This document shows positions 8,597-17,536 of a DNA stretch of 64,000 nucleotides, in pieces (position 1 is the stretch's first letter; each line of letters opens with the position of its first letter). The stretch lies in contig DATHDF010000074.1 in assembly GCA_035319185.1 (NCBI GenBank), forward strand, positions 124,001 to 188,000. Direction: 5' to 3'. Origin of the DNA: Fen-1308 sp035319185 (GTDB lineage Bacteria; Nitrospirota; Thermodesulfovibrionia; Thermodesulfovibrionales; Dissulfurispiraceae). Made by a program: the position numbers and the translations under genes. The notes beneath the pieces are model-generated. The model was not told the origin of the DNA and searched no databases. It was given only the letters and a program-made list of their open reading frames with translations.

Positions 8597-9994
8597 ATGA
8601 TTCAGAACAAGATGACGCCGGGCTTTAAAAAGCAAAGATTTGTGCATGGCTTCTTTATTCTTGCCTGCGTATGCCTTTGCGATGGATGCGCAACCCTTCC
8701 AGAGGTATCTAAGGTTATAGATGAAACGCCCAGCAACGAGACCCTTCAAATAGCGTCTGCCAAAAGACTGCTGTCCCCGAAGCAGAGTGAAGACATTATA
8801 CGTAGATTGAAAGCTGAAGCAGGACTCACTGACGTTCTCAAGCGCCAAATTGATGTACTGGAGTCTGCAAGCGGGGTAACGCTTAAAAGCGGCAACAGAG
8901 TGACTCTTCTGATTGATGGCCCTGCAACATACAGCGCAATGTTTGAGGCGATAAAGAGCGCAAAAAATAATATAAACCTGGAAACTTTTATTTTTTCCGA
9001 TGACGATGAAGGAAAACGCCTGGCTGATTTACTGCTGGAAAAACAGGCCTCAGGTGTTCAAGTCAACATGATCTATGACAGTGTCGGTTCGTTGCATACT
9101 TCGCCATCTTTTTTTGAGCGGATGCGCAAAGGCGGAATTCATGTGGTCGAGTACAATCCCGTCAATCTGCTACGGGTTTCCAGAACAATCCACAGAGACC
9201 ATAGAAAAGTCCTGATCATCGACGGCAGCCTAGTGATAACGGGAGGAGTCAATATCAGCGGCGTATATGTTAGCAGCGAACTGTCCGGTAGAGAAAGAAA
9301 CCAGCTGGAATGGCGTGACACGGACATAAAGATTGAAGGTCCCGCTGTCGCTAATTATCAGGCCATTTTTCTTGAAACCTGGAAGCAACAGAAAGGACCC
9401 GAACTTCCACATTCAGGATATTTCCCTCCCCTGAAAAACGAGGGAAAAGACCTTGTCCTTGTCATTGCCAATACTCCGGGCAAAGAAAACAGGCTTACAT
9501 TTATTTCGTACGTTTCGGCGATTATCTTTGCCAACAATTCCGTTCATCTGACAAACGCTTATTTTGTTCCCGACGAGCAGACGATAAGTGCTCTCAAGGG
9601 TGCTGCGAAAAGGGGAGTGGATGTCAAGATTATTCTGCCCAGGATTTCTACTTCTTCATTGGCATTATATGCCGGGCACTATTATTATTCCGACCTTCTT
9701 GAGTCCGGCGTCAAGTTATACGAAAGACAGAACGCCACGCTGCACGCCAAGACCGGCGTAATCGACGGCGTATGGTCTACAGTGGGATCCAGCAATATGG
9801 ACTTCTGGAGTTTTTTGATGAATGACGAAATAAATGCAGTCATTCTTAGCACTGAATTTGCTTCAGAGATGGAAAAAATGTTCGACAAGGACATTAGCAA
9901 CTCGGATCAGGTGAAACTTGAAAAATGGAAACAAAGACCATTGTATCCGAGGATAAGGGAATTAATAGCTCACATGTTCCGGCACTGGCTGTAG
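8597..9994 (+). CDS. Phospholipase D-family (cardiolipin synthase-like) lipoprotein
   Basis: 465 aa. An N-terminal signal with lipobox CDGC places it as a lipoprotein, unlike the membrane-helix N-terminus of canonical ClsA. Two HKD phosphotransfer motifs are complete: HRDHRKVLIIDG with following ITGGVN, and LHAKTGVIDGVWSTVGSSN. Between them lie the expected NNINLETFIFSDD and NSVHLTNAYFVPDE segments. The enzyme should catalyse phosphatidyl transfer (cardiolipin synthesis) or phospholipid hydrolysis at the periplasmic face. The start could instead be the ATG five codons later. Confidence 0.9.
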   Translation: MIQNKMTPGFKKQRFVHGFFILACVCLCDGCATLPEVSKVIDETPSNETLQIASAKRLLSPKQSEDIIRRLKAEAGLTDVLKRQIDVLESASGVTLKSGNRVTLLIDGPATYSAMFEAIKSAKNNINLETFIFSDDDEGKRLADLLLEKQASGVQVNMIYDSVGSLHTSPSFFERMRKGGIHVVEYNPVNLLRVSRTIHRDHRKVLIIDGSLVITGGVNISGVYVSSELSGRERNQLEWRDTDIKIEGPAVANYQAIFLETWKQQKGPELPHSGYFPPLKNEGKDLVLVIANTPGKENRLTFISYVSAIIFANNSVHLTNAYFVPDEQTISALKGAAKRGVDVKIILPRISTSSLALYAGHYYYSDLLESGVKLYERQNATLHAKTGVIDGVWSTVGSSNMDFWSFLMNDEINAVILSTEFASEMEKMFDKDISNSDQVKLEKWKQRPLYPRIRELIAHMFRHWL

Positions 9995-10085
9995 TTTAAT
10001 ATTGCTCCGAAGATACAGTTCCTCACTCTTTTTGATAAAAGTTTGTGGCGGCAGGATAAATTGCAACCTCTTATATGAACCTGAC

Positions 10086-10457
10086 CTACAGATATTGCCT
10101 ACGACAAACTCTTTGCTGGTACATCAAGTACACACCGATTTCTCTGCCGAATTTGGCAATGTTTCTCTTTAGTTTCCGGAAGTGCTTTTTCTTAACACAT
10201 TTCTCCCTATCTGACATCTCAAGCCTCTTGATTATTTCCTCTAAACTATTTAGCGCTCTACAGAAGGAAGCTATTTTTTCTTTCACATTTGTTGTCATGA
10301 AAGCTTCGGCAAGATGTCCTGGAAAATAAAAGATCGTTTCTCTAAAACCGCTCCAGACATCATAAGAAGAATATGTAAGACCATCGGCAATTTTTTGCAG
10401 CATATCGGCAAGCCTAAGTCCCTTTAGCCACATCCTATATTCTTCGGCATATTTCAT
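10086..10457 (-). CDS. Four-helix-bundle protein (S23-intervening-sequence-like)
   Basis: 123 aa, all helical and basic. The pattern of an N-terminal helix (EYRMWLKGLRLADMLQKI), a YDVWSGFRETIFYFPGHLAEAF segment, a long central helix with LNSLEEIIKRLEM, and a C-terminal helix matches the four-helix-bundle family first named from 23S rRNA intervening sequences. Such genes are often stand-alone with unknown function. No rRNA is nearby. The family call is by overall pattern only. Confidence 0.55.
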   Translation of the reverse strand: MKYAEEYRMWLKGLRLADMLQKIADGLTYSSYDVWSGFRETIFYFPGHLAEAFMTTNVKEKIASFCRALNSLEEIIKRLEMSDREKCVKKKHFRKLKRNIAKFGREIGVYLMYQQRVCRRQYL

Positions 10458-10830
10458 GCACAGATCCCCTCAGATATCGGTTAGTTGTTTTGAACAAGGG
10501 ACTATTCAACTTCTGTCTGGTGCATATTATTTTACAATGTATTCAACAACGATAAATATCAGACAAATTCTCTTTTCTTTGTAAGATTTAGACCTATAGA
10601 AAATAGTCGACCGTCTGCTTGCAATTTTGTTCAAGTAGTCCAGCTTTTTCGCCAGTTTGATGACTACCCTATCTCAACCCTCAGGTTCTTGACTGCTCCT
10701 GTGACTCTGATAAACTGACAATACAGAAGCTAAATGTGCCAATAAGAGAGAATAGAAATGTATTGGATTAAGTTCTTCATTATCGGGGTCATGCATGTTG
10801 ATTTGACGGAAAGCCGAGAGACAATGCATT
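10458..10830. other. Non-coding gap between divergent genes
   Basis: 373 bp separating the four-helix-bundle gene and the SLC13 permease gene. I see no credible open frame, RNA fold or repeat in it. It should contain the two divergent promoters, but no strong consensus could be picked out by eye. Confidence 0.5.
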
Positions 10831-12651
10831 ATGCACCTTAACGTCGCCCAAATCATTGTATTCACCACGCTTGCCGCAGCCCTGCTTTTGTTCATCACCG
10901 GATGGATGCGCTACGATTTGGTCGCCGTGTGCGCTCTGCTGACACTCGGGCTGGCAGGGGTAGTCAAGCCTGAGGAGATATTCTCAGGATTTGCTGATGG
11001 TGCTGTGATAAGCGTCGCTGCCGTGCTCGTGATGAGTCGTGGTTTGCGCAATTCAGGCATGGTGGAAGCGCTGGCGGAGAGACTGGCGCTGATCGGCGGC
11101 AGACTGGGTGAATCGCCAAAGATAGCGCTCATGGGGACATTCGTGAGTTTCCTTTCTGCCTTCATCAACGATGTGGGCACCCTGGCGCTGTTCATGCCCG
11201 TATCCATTAAGCTTGCGCGCAGGCAGAATGCTTCGGTGGGACCAATCCTGATGCCGCTCGCGTATGCGACGCTGTTGGGCGGCATGACAACGCTGATAGG
11301 ATCGTCAGTTAATCTCGTAATTTCAGCCTATCGCGCCCGCGTTGCGAGTGGCGGTTTTGGAATGTTCTCATACACACCTGTCGGCATCGGCATTGCGATT
11401 GTAGGTCTGGTCTTCGTTTCCGCGGTCGGATGGCGGCTGCTGCCGAAGCGAAGCCGCAATAGAGAACATGGCGAACTATTCAAAATCGATGAATACATGA
11501 CCGAAGTGCGCGTGCCCGACAAATCCAAAGCCGTCGGCCAGACTATCGGCGACCTCGAAGAAGCCTCCGAAGGCACCGTAAGCGTTCTTTCGCTATTGCG
11601 CGACGGATGGCGACAGGTTGCGCCCTCGGGTTTTCAGATACTCAGACCCAACGATCTACTCATCGTACGGGGCGACCCTGAAAGCTTGCAGGACGCCATA
11701 TCGAAAGTGGGCCTAGAGCTCGAAGCCCAGAAACAACAGGAAGAAAAAGAGCAGGATAAAAATCAACAAAACAGCGAAAAAAAGGCACCAGGCGATGCAG
11801 TACAAATGGTCGAAGCAGTCGTTGTCCCCGGTGCCAGGATCGTTGGACACACCGCATCGAGACTGCGTCTGCGCGACCGATATGCTGTCAATATCCTTGC
11901 CGTCTCGCGTCAGGGCGGCGCAATCCATGTGCGGCTACGCGATATCGGCTTCAAGGCAGGCGACGTGCTGCTCGCACAGGGTCAGCCGGAGGCATTGCAG
12001 CAGGCCTTTTCAGATCTCGGTCTGCTGCCCCTTGCAGATCGAGAGATTCGCCTGGGCCAAACTCGCCGCGTCCTGCTAGCGATAGCCGTGTTCGCCGTTT
12101 CGCTCGCAGCCGCCACGCTCAATCTGTTCAGTGTGGCAGTCTGCTTAGTCAGTGGGGCCCTCGCAATGGTACTCTTTGGGCTGGTGCCTCCCGAGGAGAT
12201 TTACTCTAGTATTGAGTGGCCGGTTCTGGTGTTTATTGCATCGATGATCTCTGTGGCGGGAGCCCTGCAAACCAGCGGCGTCAGCGAACTGCTCGCTCTG
12301 CCCTTGTTGACCCTCGCCCATCATCTGCCAGACGTGGGGGCGGTTTCAATGATTTACGTGGTAACGATGCTGCTGGCAAATTTCATCCACCACGTAGCGG
12401 CCGCAGTCCTTATGGCACCGGTCGCTCAGGGTATTGCCGCGGGTCTCGGCATGTCGCTCGATCCGCTCCTGATGGCAGTTGCATACGGCAGTGTCTCTGC
12501 CTTTATAACTCCGATCGGCCATCCCTCCAACACGCTGGTGATGGGGCCGGGTGGCTACAAGTTTAATGACTACATGAGGATGGGTCTGCCTCTTTCCATC
12601 CTGACTGCTCTCACTGCATCGCTTCTGATTCCACTTTTTTGGCCATTATAA
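10831..12651 (+). CDS. SLC13-family (divalent anion:Na+) permease with two RCK_C domains
   Basis: 606 aa. About five membrane helices (1-210), a cytosolic middle part, then a second membrane half (415-606). Conserved SLC13/CitT features include INDVGTLALFMPV and the GGMTTLIGSSVNLV hairpin in half one; half two has NFIHHVAAAVLMAPVA and FITPIGHPSNTLVMGPGGY. The cytosolic region holds two TrkA-C/RCK_C modules (about 220-295 and 325-400; DLEEASEGTVSVLSLLRDG and LRDRYAVNILAVSRQG). A Lys/Glu/Gln-rich insert separates them. Substrate is likely a di-anion such as sulfate or a dicarboxylate, but is not determinable here. Confidence 0.88.
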   Translation: MHLNVAQIIVFTTLAAALLLFITGWMRYDLVAVCALLTLGLAGVVKPEEIFSGFADGAVISVAAVLVMSRGLRNSGMVEALAERLALIGGRLGESPKIALMGTFVSFLSAFINDVGTLALFMPVSIKLARRQNASVGPILMPLAYATLLGGMTTLIGSSVNLVISAYRARVASGGFGMFSYTPVGIGIAIVGLVFVSAVGWRLLPKRSRNREHGELFKIDEYMTEVRVPDKSKAVGQTIGDLEEASEGTVSVLSLLRDGWRQVAPSGFQILRPNDLLIVRGDPESLQDAISKVGLELEAQKQQEEKEQDKNQQNSEKKAPGDAVQMVEAVVVPGARIVGHTASRLRLRDRYAVNILAVSRQGGAIHVRLRDIGFKAGDVLLAQGQPEALQQAFSDLGLLPLADREIRLGQTRRVLLAIAVFAVSLAAATLNLFSVAVCLVSGALAMVLFGLVPPEEIYSSIEWPVLVFIASMISVAGALQTSGVSELLALPLLTLAHHLPDVGAVSMIYVVTMLLANFIHHVAAAVLMAPVAQGIAAGLGMSLDPLLMAVAYGSVSAFITPIGHPSNTLVMGPGGYKFNDYMRMGLPLSILTALTASLLIPLFWPL

Positions 12652-12701
12652 CCTCAAAGTTACAGTTATTGTCCACGACTTGCTTGAACGAGGGTGACGT
12701 G

Positions 12702-13148
12702 CTAATCTGGGATTCTTGCTTCGACAAGATTTGCCAGAAGAGTAAGCGACTCCTGCCAACCTAGATAACAAGCCTCAGGAGGTATGACATCAGGCACTCC
12801 TTCTTGCACGATATGCACCTCTGTACCGACTGATACCTTCCTCAAAGATACTGTCACCTGCATTTCGCCCGGCAAGTTCGGGGCATCGAATTTGTCAGTG
12901 TGTCGAATAAGTTCATTGGGCACCAATTCAAGATACTTTCCTCCGAAGGAATGGCTATGTCCCGAACTGAAATTCGTGAACGACATTCTGTATGTACCAC
13001 CAATCTTAGGATCCAAATGGTGCACCGTGCCCGTGAATCCATTTGGAGGCAGCCACTTAATCAGGGCGTCAACATCCAAAAAGGCACGATAGATTACATC
13101 GGGCGTAGAGCGAAATACGCGGTGAAGCCGGATGGTGTTTGTTGGCAT
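12702..13148 (-). CDS. SRPBCC/AHSA1-type START-fold protein
   Basis: 148 aa. The AHSA1 pattern is clear: an N-terminal strand with RVFRSTPDVIYRAFLDVDALIKWLPPNG, a GGTYRMSFTN strand, the KYLELVPNELIRHTD strand, VTVSLRKVSVGTEVHIVQEG, and a C-terminal helix GWQESLTLLANLVEA. Members bind hydrophobic ligands in a deep cavity or act as Hsp90 co-chaperone-like domains. No genomic partner indicates a ligand. The gene is monocistronic and convergent with the SLC13 gene. Confidence 0.88.
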   Translation of the reverse strand: MPTNTIRLHRVFRSTPDVIYRAFLDVDALIKWLPPNGFTGTVHHLDPKIGGTYRMSFTNFSSGHSHSFGGKYLELVPNELIRHTDKFDAPNLPGEMQVTVSLRKVSVGTEVHIVQEGVPDVIPPEACYLGWQESLTLLANLVEARIPD

Positions 13149-13342
13149 GATCTTGTCTCCTTTTCTGGTTTTAGACCGACATTATTTTTGCTTTTACTTT
13201 AATTTTACAAGACACCATTTCCGATACCAAAAGATATCTACAGGCCAATACAACTAGTTTATCAAGTAATTTTCTGATCGGCTATACAAGCACTAGAGGT
13301 TCAGAGTATCCAGAGTTAGCTTAATCCTTAAATATGGCCAGC

Positions 13343-14068
13343 TTACCAAATGTAAGGGATTAACCGGTATCGGACTTTATTAGTATAAGCATCATAACCT
13401 GTCAATTCCCTTCGGAGGTATTTCTCCTCTATAGTGATACGCAACATCAGCAGAAAGATTAAAGATACTGCAAGGATGGCAGCAGCATAAGACTCAAGCC
13501 ATAGCGGTATTCCCAGGAAAAAGAGAATGGCGCCTGCATACATTGGATGACGCACAACACCATAGACGCCGGAATCAATAACTATTTGCCTTCTTTCCTT
13601 TTGAATCCTTACCGCGAGCGCTGCAAAGGCGTTTTCCCTTAGCGCGAGATAAGCTATTTTCCATCCCGTAGCAAGTAAAATCAGACCCGCAAAAGACACA
13701 ACCGGGCTAGGACTGTTTATAAGGTGAAGCCTGAACACATCAAATGAAATGAACACAAACATGCCATAGTAAATCAGCAACAAAAGAAATACTATTATTT
13801 TGTCCGCAATCGGCTGCCCCTTTTGTATGGGGGACTTCAGACGCTCCCTGATTAAGTCCTTGTGATTAGGAAAGAGTTTGAATACTGTAAGTGCCGATCC
13901 GACTGCGATAACACCAATCAATACCCAGGCCCTCCACCAATCGAAAGTGCCTGCGGGAACAAATAGAAGTCCACCCATGAAACAAAGACTGATTACGCTA
14001 TAGATGATCAGTTTGAATGCAAGCATGGCAGTTGTCATTTTGACCATATTCACAGCCTTTCTTTCCAT
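13343..14068 (-). CDS. Isoprenylcysteine carboxyl methyltransferase-family membrane protein
   Basis: 241 aa with five to six membrane helices. The C-terminal half has the ICMT/PEMT signature: GVYGVVRHPMYAGAILFFLGIPLW (His and Pro of RHPMY), then LRITIEEKYLRRELTGYDAYTNKVRYRLIP, where the EE pair helps bind S-adenosylmethionine. Bacterial members methylate lipids or are of unknown substrate. The start is uncertain: an ATG seven codons downstream (MVKMTTAML) also fits. Confidence 0.87.
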   Translation of the reverse strand: MERKAVNMVKMTTAMLAFKLIIYSVISLCFMGGLLFVPAGTFDWWRAWVLIGVIAVGSALTVFKLFPNHKDLIRERLKSPIQKGQPIADKIIVFLLLLIYYGMFVFISFDVFRLHLINSPSPVVSFAGLILLATGWKIAYLALRENAFAALAVRIQKERRQIVIDSGVYGVVRHPMYAGAILFFLGIPLWLESYAAAILAVSLIFLLMLRITIEEKYLRRELTGYDAYTNKVRYRLIPYIW

Positions 14069-14223
14069 TGCCGAGTTCTTTCTATTGCAGAGTAATGCTT
14101 ATGAGCTGTCGATGCAAGTCAAACAAAAATATGGGCCTGGTATGCTTACATATATCCGCAGTTTGCGATGGAATTAGTTGGCGGACATGCACTTTAATAA
14201 TACTATTTAGACAGTGAACTAAT

Positions 14224-14631
14224 ATGATTGCTACCAACAGCATAAATAAGAAGGTTTGTCTGATTCTGACTTGTATGATGATGCTGACTGGTTGCGAAGC
14301 CGTCCTGCTCACCGGCGCCAGCGGGGGCATAGGCTATACTTATACAAATATCGCATACAAGACCACGGGATATCCTCTTGACCAGGTGACTTCCGCGACA
14401 CGCGTAGCCCTGATATCTATGGATATGAACGAGAAAGCGATTCAGGAGACGTCAAGAGAGGTAGAAATCACTGCCGAAACGTCCGATCTGAGAATCCATA
14501 TCGATCTGCAATGGATCACAGACCGTACTACAAAAATAACAGTTGACGCACGCAAAAATCTTATATTGAAAGATAAAGCGACAGCTACGGCTATAATCGA
14601 AGAAACCGAATCAATATTGAGACGAAATTAA
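14224..14631 (+). CDS. DUF3568-family lipoprotein
   Basis: 135 aa with signal peptide and lipobox LTGC (Cys24 in LTGCEAVLL). The mature protein begins GASGGIGYTYTNIAYKTTGY, then a ferredoxin-like repeat: PLDQVTSATRVALISMDM, RIHIDLQWITDRTTKITVDA, and the C-terminal helix IIEETESILRR. This matches the DUF3568 family of small bacterial lipoproteins with no assigned function. It is divergent from the methyltransferase gene. Confidence 0.8.
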   Translation: MIATNSINKKVCLILTCMMMLTGCEAVLLTGASGGIGYTYTNIAYKTTGYPLDQVTSATRVALISMDMNEKAIQETSREVEITAETSDLRIHIDLQWITDRTTKITVDARKNLILKDKATATAIIEETESILRRN

Positions 14632-14845
14632 TTTTAACGCTTTATTGCCTTTTTGACTTCCCATATCTATTTTCGCTTGGAAAACCACGATTTTATTGTT
14701 TTGTGGGACTATCACCGACAGATGTGATGACTGATATCCTACCCACTTTTCAGTCAATAACCGACTATTTAATGGCTGGTCATCCTAGTATATTGAAATT
14801 AAAGTCATTCGAATGTCATGCAATGAGGTCTATTGGAGGTGCCTG

Positions 14846-15118
14846 ATGGATTGCCCCTATTTCAAACAATCGTATGATACAGGAGTATGCACTATCATGA
14901 GAAGATTCTCCTTACCCATTGACCAGATGAGTCAGCGTTGCTTTAAAGAAGGATTTGCCACATGTTCGGTCTTCATGGGCATGGTCACAGAAACCGGCGA
15001 TTTGACCGACGATCAGGATGAAACAGACGATAGCCTGATATTTAAAGTTATCAAGGATGGAACTTGCACGCGCTATGCTTTCAGACACAATCAATATCCT
15101 TCAGACTTATGGGCTTAA
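14846..15118 (+). CDS. Small four-cysteine protein of unknown function
   Basis: 90 aa from the ATG with GGAGG six bases upstream, preferred to an earlier ATG that lacks a ribosome site. Cysteines at residues 3, 15, 32 and 40 (DCPYF, GVC, QRC, ATC) could form a zinc or iron-sulfur site. The acidic linker TGDLTDDQDETDD leads to a short C-terminal strand-rich segment (IFKVIKDGTCTRYAF) with a fifth Cys. No signal peptide, so probably cytoplasmic. Not recognised as a named family. Confidence 0.7.
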   Translation: MDCPYFKQSYDTGVCTIMRRFSLPIDQMSQRCFKEGFATCSVFMGMVTETGDLTDDQDETDDSLIFKVIKDGTCTRYAFRHNQYPSDLWA

Positions 15119-15254
15119 TGTCGCATGAGGCCGTCAATTGAAGGACACACGCCTATGGCCTCCGGTATTGATAAGCATGCCTGCAGAGGAACAATCCCGC
15201 GATCTATAAAAGAACAATAATTTTAAAACGGTATTCATTCCAGGAGGTCAGAAT

Positions 15255-15920
15255 ATGCTAAGGAGCTCGTCGCGGCTTGCCTTACTATTCGGAATAACCA
15301 TTGCGTTAGGCGGTATTCCAATTAGCGCGGATGCAGCTGAAATGACGGAAAAGGGAACAATGCGGGATCGAGGAAACGATATGCTTGAAAAGGGCAAATT
15401 CATGATGCAAGACGGACATTTGAGGGTGAAGGAGGGCGATCTCCAGATCAGAGAAGGAGAGTTGTTTTCAGAGGAAGGGGCTGCAATAAGTGAAGGCCGT
15501 CCTTTCGATAATGATATGAAAACAAAAGAAGCGCAATTATTGATCGACAAAGGCAATCTCATGAAAGAACGGGGCGCTTTATTGTCAAAGGCAGGGTTGA
15601 AACTCAAGGAAGGCCGGGTTTCTACAGGGCAAGAACAGGCAATGCTTGATCGTCACCCAATGGATAAGGACCGGGCAATAAAAGAGGGACAACTGATGAT
15701 AGAGCGCGGACAGATCATGCAGCGCAGAGGGGAGGAACTTGTTCAAAGGGCAAAGGCGAGTGGAGACAACGGAACTTTGTCAAATGGAGATGCTATGATT
15801 ATGGATGAAGCTCTGATTAATAGACAGGGCGACATGATGATCGAAAGAGGTAATATGATGCAAAGCGAAGGCGACAGGATGATTGAACGCGGCAGGTCAA
15901 TGAAAGTAGGCCTTAAGTGA
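15255..15920 (+). CDS. Secreted heptad-repeat protein
   Basis: 221 aa with GGAGG eight bases before the ATG. A Sec signal peptide is cleaved near ADAAE. Almost the whole mature chain is built of seven-residue units with glycine at the same position, such as EGDLQIR, EGELFSE, DKGNLMK, ERGALLS, ERGQIMQ and ERGNMMQ. These occur in three blocks (about 30-85, 90-125, 140-221) separated by breaks. The charge-charge-Gly-x-hydrophobic-Met-x pattern is rich in Met and alternates acid and base. I do not recognise the family; a periplasmic rod or solenoid is plausible. It is followed 16 bp later by the Tyr/His-rich lipoprotein gene. Confidence 0.8.
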   Translation: MLRSSSRLALLFGITIALGGIPISADAAEMTEKGTMRDRGNDMLEKGKFMMQDGHLRVKEGDLQIREGELFSEEGAAISEGRPFDNDMKTKEAQLLIDKGNLMKERGALLSKAGLKLKEGRVSTGQEQAMLDRHPMDKDRAIKEGQLMIERGQIMQRRGEELVQRAKASGDNGTLSNGDAMIMDEALINRQGDMMIERGNMMQSEGDRMIERGRSMKVGLK

Positions 15921-15936
15921 GAGAACTGAGGACGAC

Positions 15937-16233
15937 ATGAATAAGTGTCTATACCGGATCTTTCTCCTGATTATATTGGTGACTGTAAGCGGATGTGTCG
16001 CATATACCGGACCAGGCTATTACAATGACTGCTCATATTATTATGGATATTCTTATTATTATGACTGCCCCTATTACGATTATGACGATTATTATTACCC
16101 CAATAATAATTATTTCTTTTTTAGAGGCGGATGGGAATTTCATGACAGAGAAGGAGGACATGGAAGGGGCGAGCGATTCGAAGGGCACAGAGAACATGGA
16201 GGCGGGCACATGGAGCATGGAGGCAGACACTAA
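15937..16233 (+). CDS. Tyr-rich, His-rich lipoprotein
   Basis: 98 aa with signal peptide MNKCLYRIFLLIILVTV and lipobox VSGC. Residues about 25-65 are dominated by Tyr and Asp/Asn (YYNDCSYYYGYSYYY, YYDYDDYYYPNNN). Residues 66-98 switch to Gly/His/Glu/Arg (GGHGRGERFEGHREHGGGH). The composition suggests a surface or metal-binding role rather than an enzyme. It is the second gene after the heptad-repeat protein, 16 bp apart, and likely co-transcribed. Confidence 0.7.
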   Translation: MNKCLYRIFLLIILVTVSGCVAYTGPGYYNDCSYYYGYSYYYDCPYYDYDDYYYPNNNYFFFRGGWEFHDREGGHGRGERFEGHREHGGGHMEHGGRH

Positions 16234-16322
16234 GCATAAGGGCAACTGGTGGTAGTGGCAAATAAGCGAACAGTGAACGAGTTTTTAGGGGTGCTTTTCT
16301 AACAATATCAACCATTTAACTA

Positions 16323-16409
<87 letters not shown>

Positions 16410-16460
16410 ACGGGGTCTTGCAGCCAGATTAATATTATACAGCATCAGAGCTTGGGAGTT

Positions 16461-16925
16461 TTAAGTATTCCTGCGGGAGGCAAAGAATTTCTTCAGCAGC
16501 CGGGCGCATTCTTCTTCCAATACACCCGACACGACTTCGACCTGATGATTCAGTCTGTCGTCCGAAAGCAGATGATACAGGTTCGCAACCGCCCCGCCCT
16601 TGACATCGCCGCATCCATACACAAGCCTGCCCAGGCGGGCGTTCACCATTGCTCCCGCGCACATCGGGCATGGCTCCTTTGTCACATAGAGCGTGGCGTC
16701 CGAAAGCCTCCACCTCTTAAGCTTGATGGCGGCCTCCCTGATTGCCATGATTTCTGCATGTCCGGTAGGGTCGAAGGATGCTTCCCTGTTATTGCGGGTC
16801 GAGGAGACAACTTCACCGCTTACAACCAGCACTGCTCCGACAGGCACTTCCTCCTCGCGATAGGCGGCCTCAGCCTCCGCAAGGGCAAGCCTCATGAAAT
16901 CAGCGTCTTGATCCACTGCACCCAC
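16461..16925 (-). CDS. tadA: tRNA-specific adenosine deaminase
   Basis: 154 aa. Zinc-binding and catalytic motifs are complete: GHAEIMAIREA (His and proton-shuttle Glu) and PCPMCAGAM (two Cys ligands), with the family signature EEVPVGAVLV and the substrate-binding LGRLVYGCGD. It converts A34 to inosine in tRNA-Arg(ACG). The gene overlaps the end of hypB by 34 bp, so it is translationally linked to an unrelated function, which is an odd operon partner. Confidence 0.96.
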   Translation of the reverse strand: MGAVDQDADFMRLALAEAEAAYREEEVPVGAVLVVSGEVVSSTRNNREASFDPTGHAEIMAIREAAIKLKRWRLSDATLYVTKEPCPMCAGAMVNARLGRLVYGCGDVKGGAVANLYHLLSDDRLNHQVEVVSGVLEEECARLLKKFFASRRNT

Positions 16926-17536
16926 TGCCCCATGCCCTCGCCTGTCTTGCTCGATATCTCGAATATTTCGATGGAGGGATTGAGAGAGCGGGCATCGCGC
17001 TTTATCTTTTCGACATCGACGTCAAGCACCGGTTTCAGGTCGATCTTGCTGATAAGAAGCGCCCTCGATTCCTGAAAGATTATCGGATACTTCAGAGGCT
17101 TGTCATGCCCTTCAGTAAGACTCAGGATGGCGACCTTGACATCCTCGCCCAGCTTGAATTCCGCAGGGCAGACGAGGTTGCCGACATTCTCGATAAACAG
17201 CAGCCTGATGTCATCAAGCGGCAATTCGCCGAGGACATCCGAGATCATGCCTGCATCAAGATGGCAGGCGCCGCCCGTATTTATCTGGACAACAGGCACT
17301 CCGAGACGGTCTATGCGTTCTGCATCGTCGGTGCCCATTATGTCACCTTCAATTACTCCAAGCCTGACGTCGCCGCCGAGGGTCTTGATCGTGGTTTCAA
17401 GCAGCGTAGTCTTGCCTGCACCCGGCGAGCTAATCAGATTTATCACAAAGATGCCTTTTTCGTCGAAGGACCTCCTGTTGCCTTCGGCGATCCGCTCGTT
17501 GGCGGTCAGGATCTTGTCGGCCAGCTTCAGCTTCAT
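16892..17536 (-). CDS. hypB: Hydrogenase nickel incorporation GTPase
   Basis: 214 aa of the HypB/UreG G3E GTPase family. P-loop SSPGAGKTTLLE at about 35-46, Walker B/switch region GVIEGDIMGTDDAERI, metal site NTGGACHLDAGM (Cys and His), IENVGNLVCPAEF, and guanine-binding SKIDLKP are all present. The N-terminus lacks the long His-rich nickel-storage stretch of some HypB proteins. It delivers nickel to [NiFe]-hydrogenase precursors with HypA, which abuts it directly upstream. Confidence 0.96.
   Translation of the reverse strand: MKLKLADKILTANERIAEGNRRSFDEKGIFVINLISSPGAGKTTLLETTIKTLGGDVRLGVIEGDIMGTDDAERIDRLGVPVVQINTGGACHLDAGMISDVLGELPLDDIRLLFIENVGNLVCPAEFKLGEDVKVAILSLTEGHDKPLKYPIIFQESRALLISKIDLKPVLDVDVEKIKRDARSLNPSIEIFEISSKTGEGMGQWVQWIKTLIS

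Noticed and set aside
15995..16255. 86-codon alternative frame over the Tyr-rich lipoprotein
   Set aside because: Met/Ile-rich product with no ribosome site. The other frame has a signal peptide, lipobox and good context.
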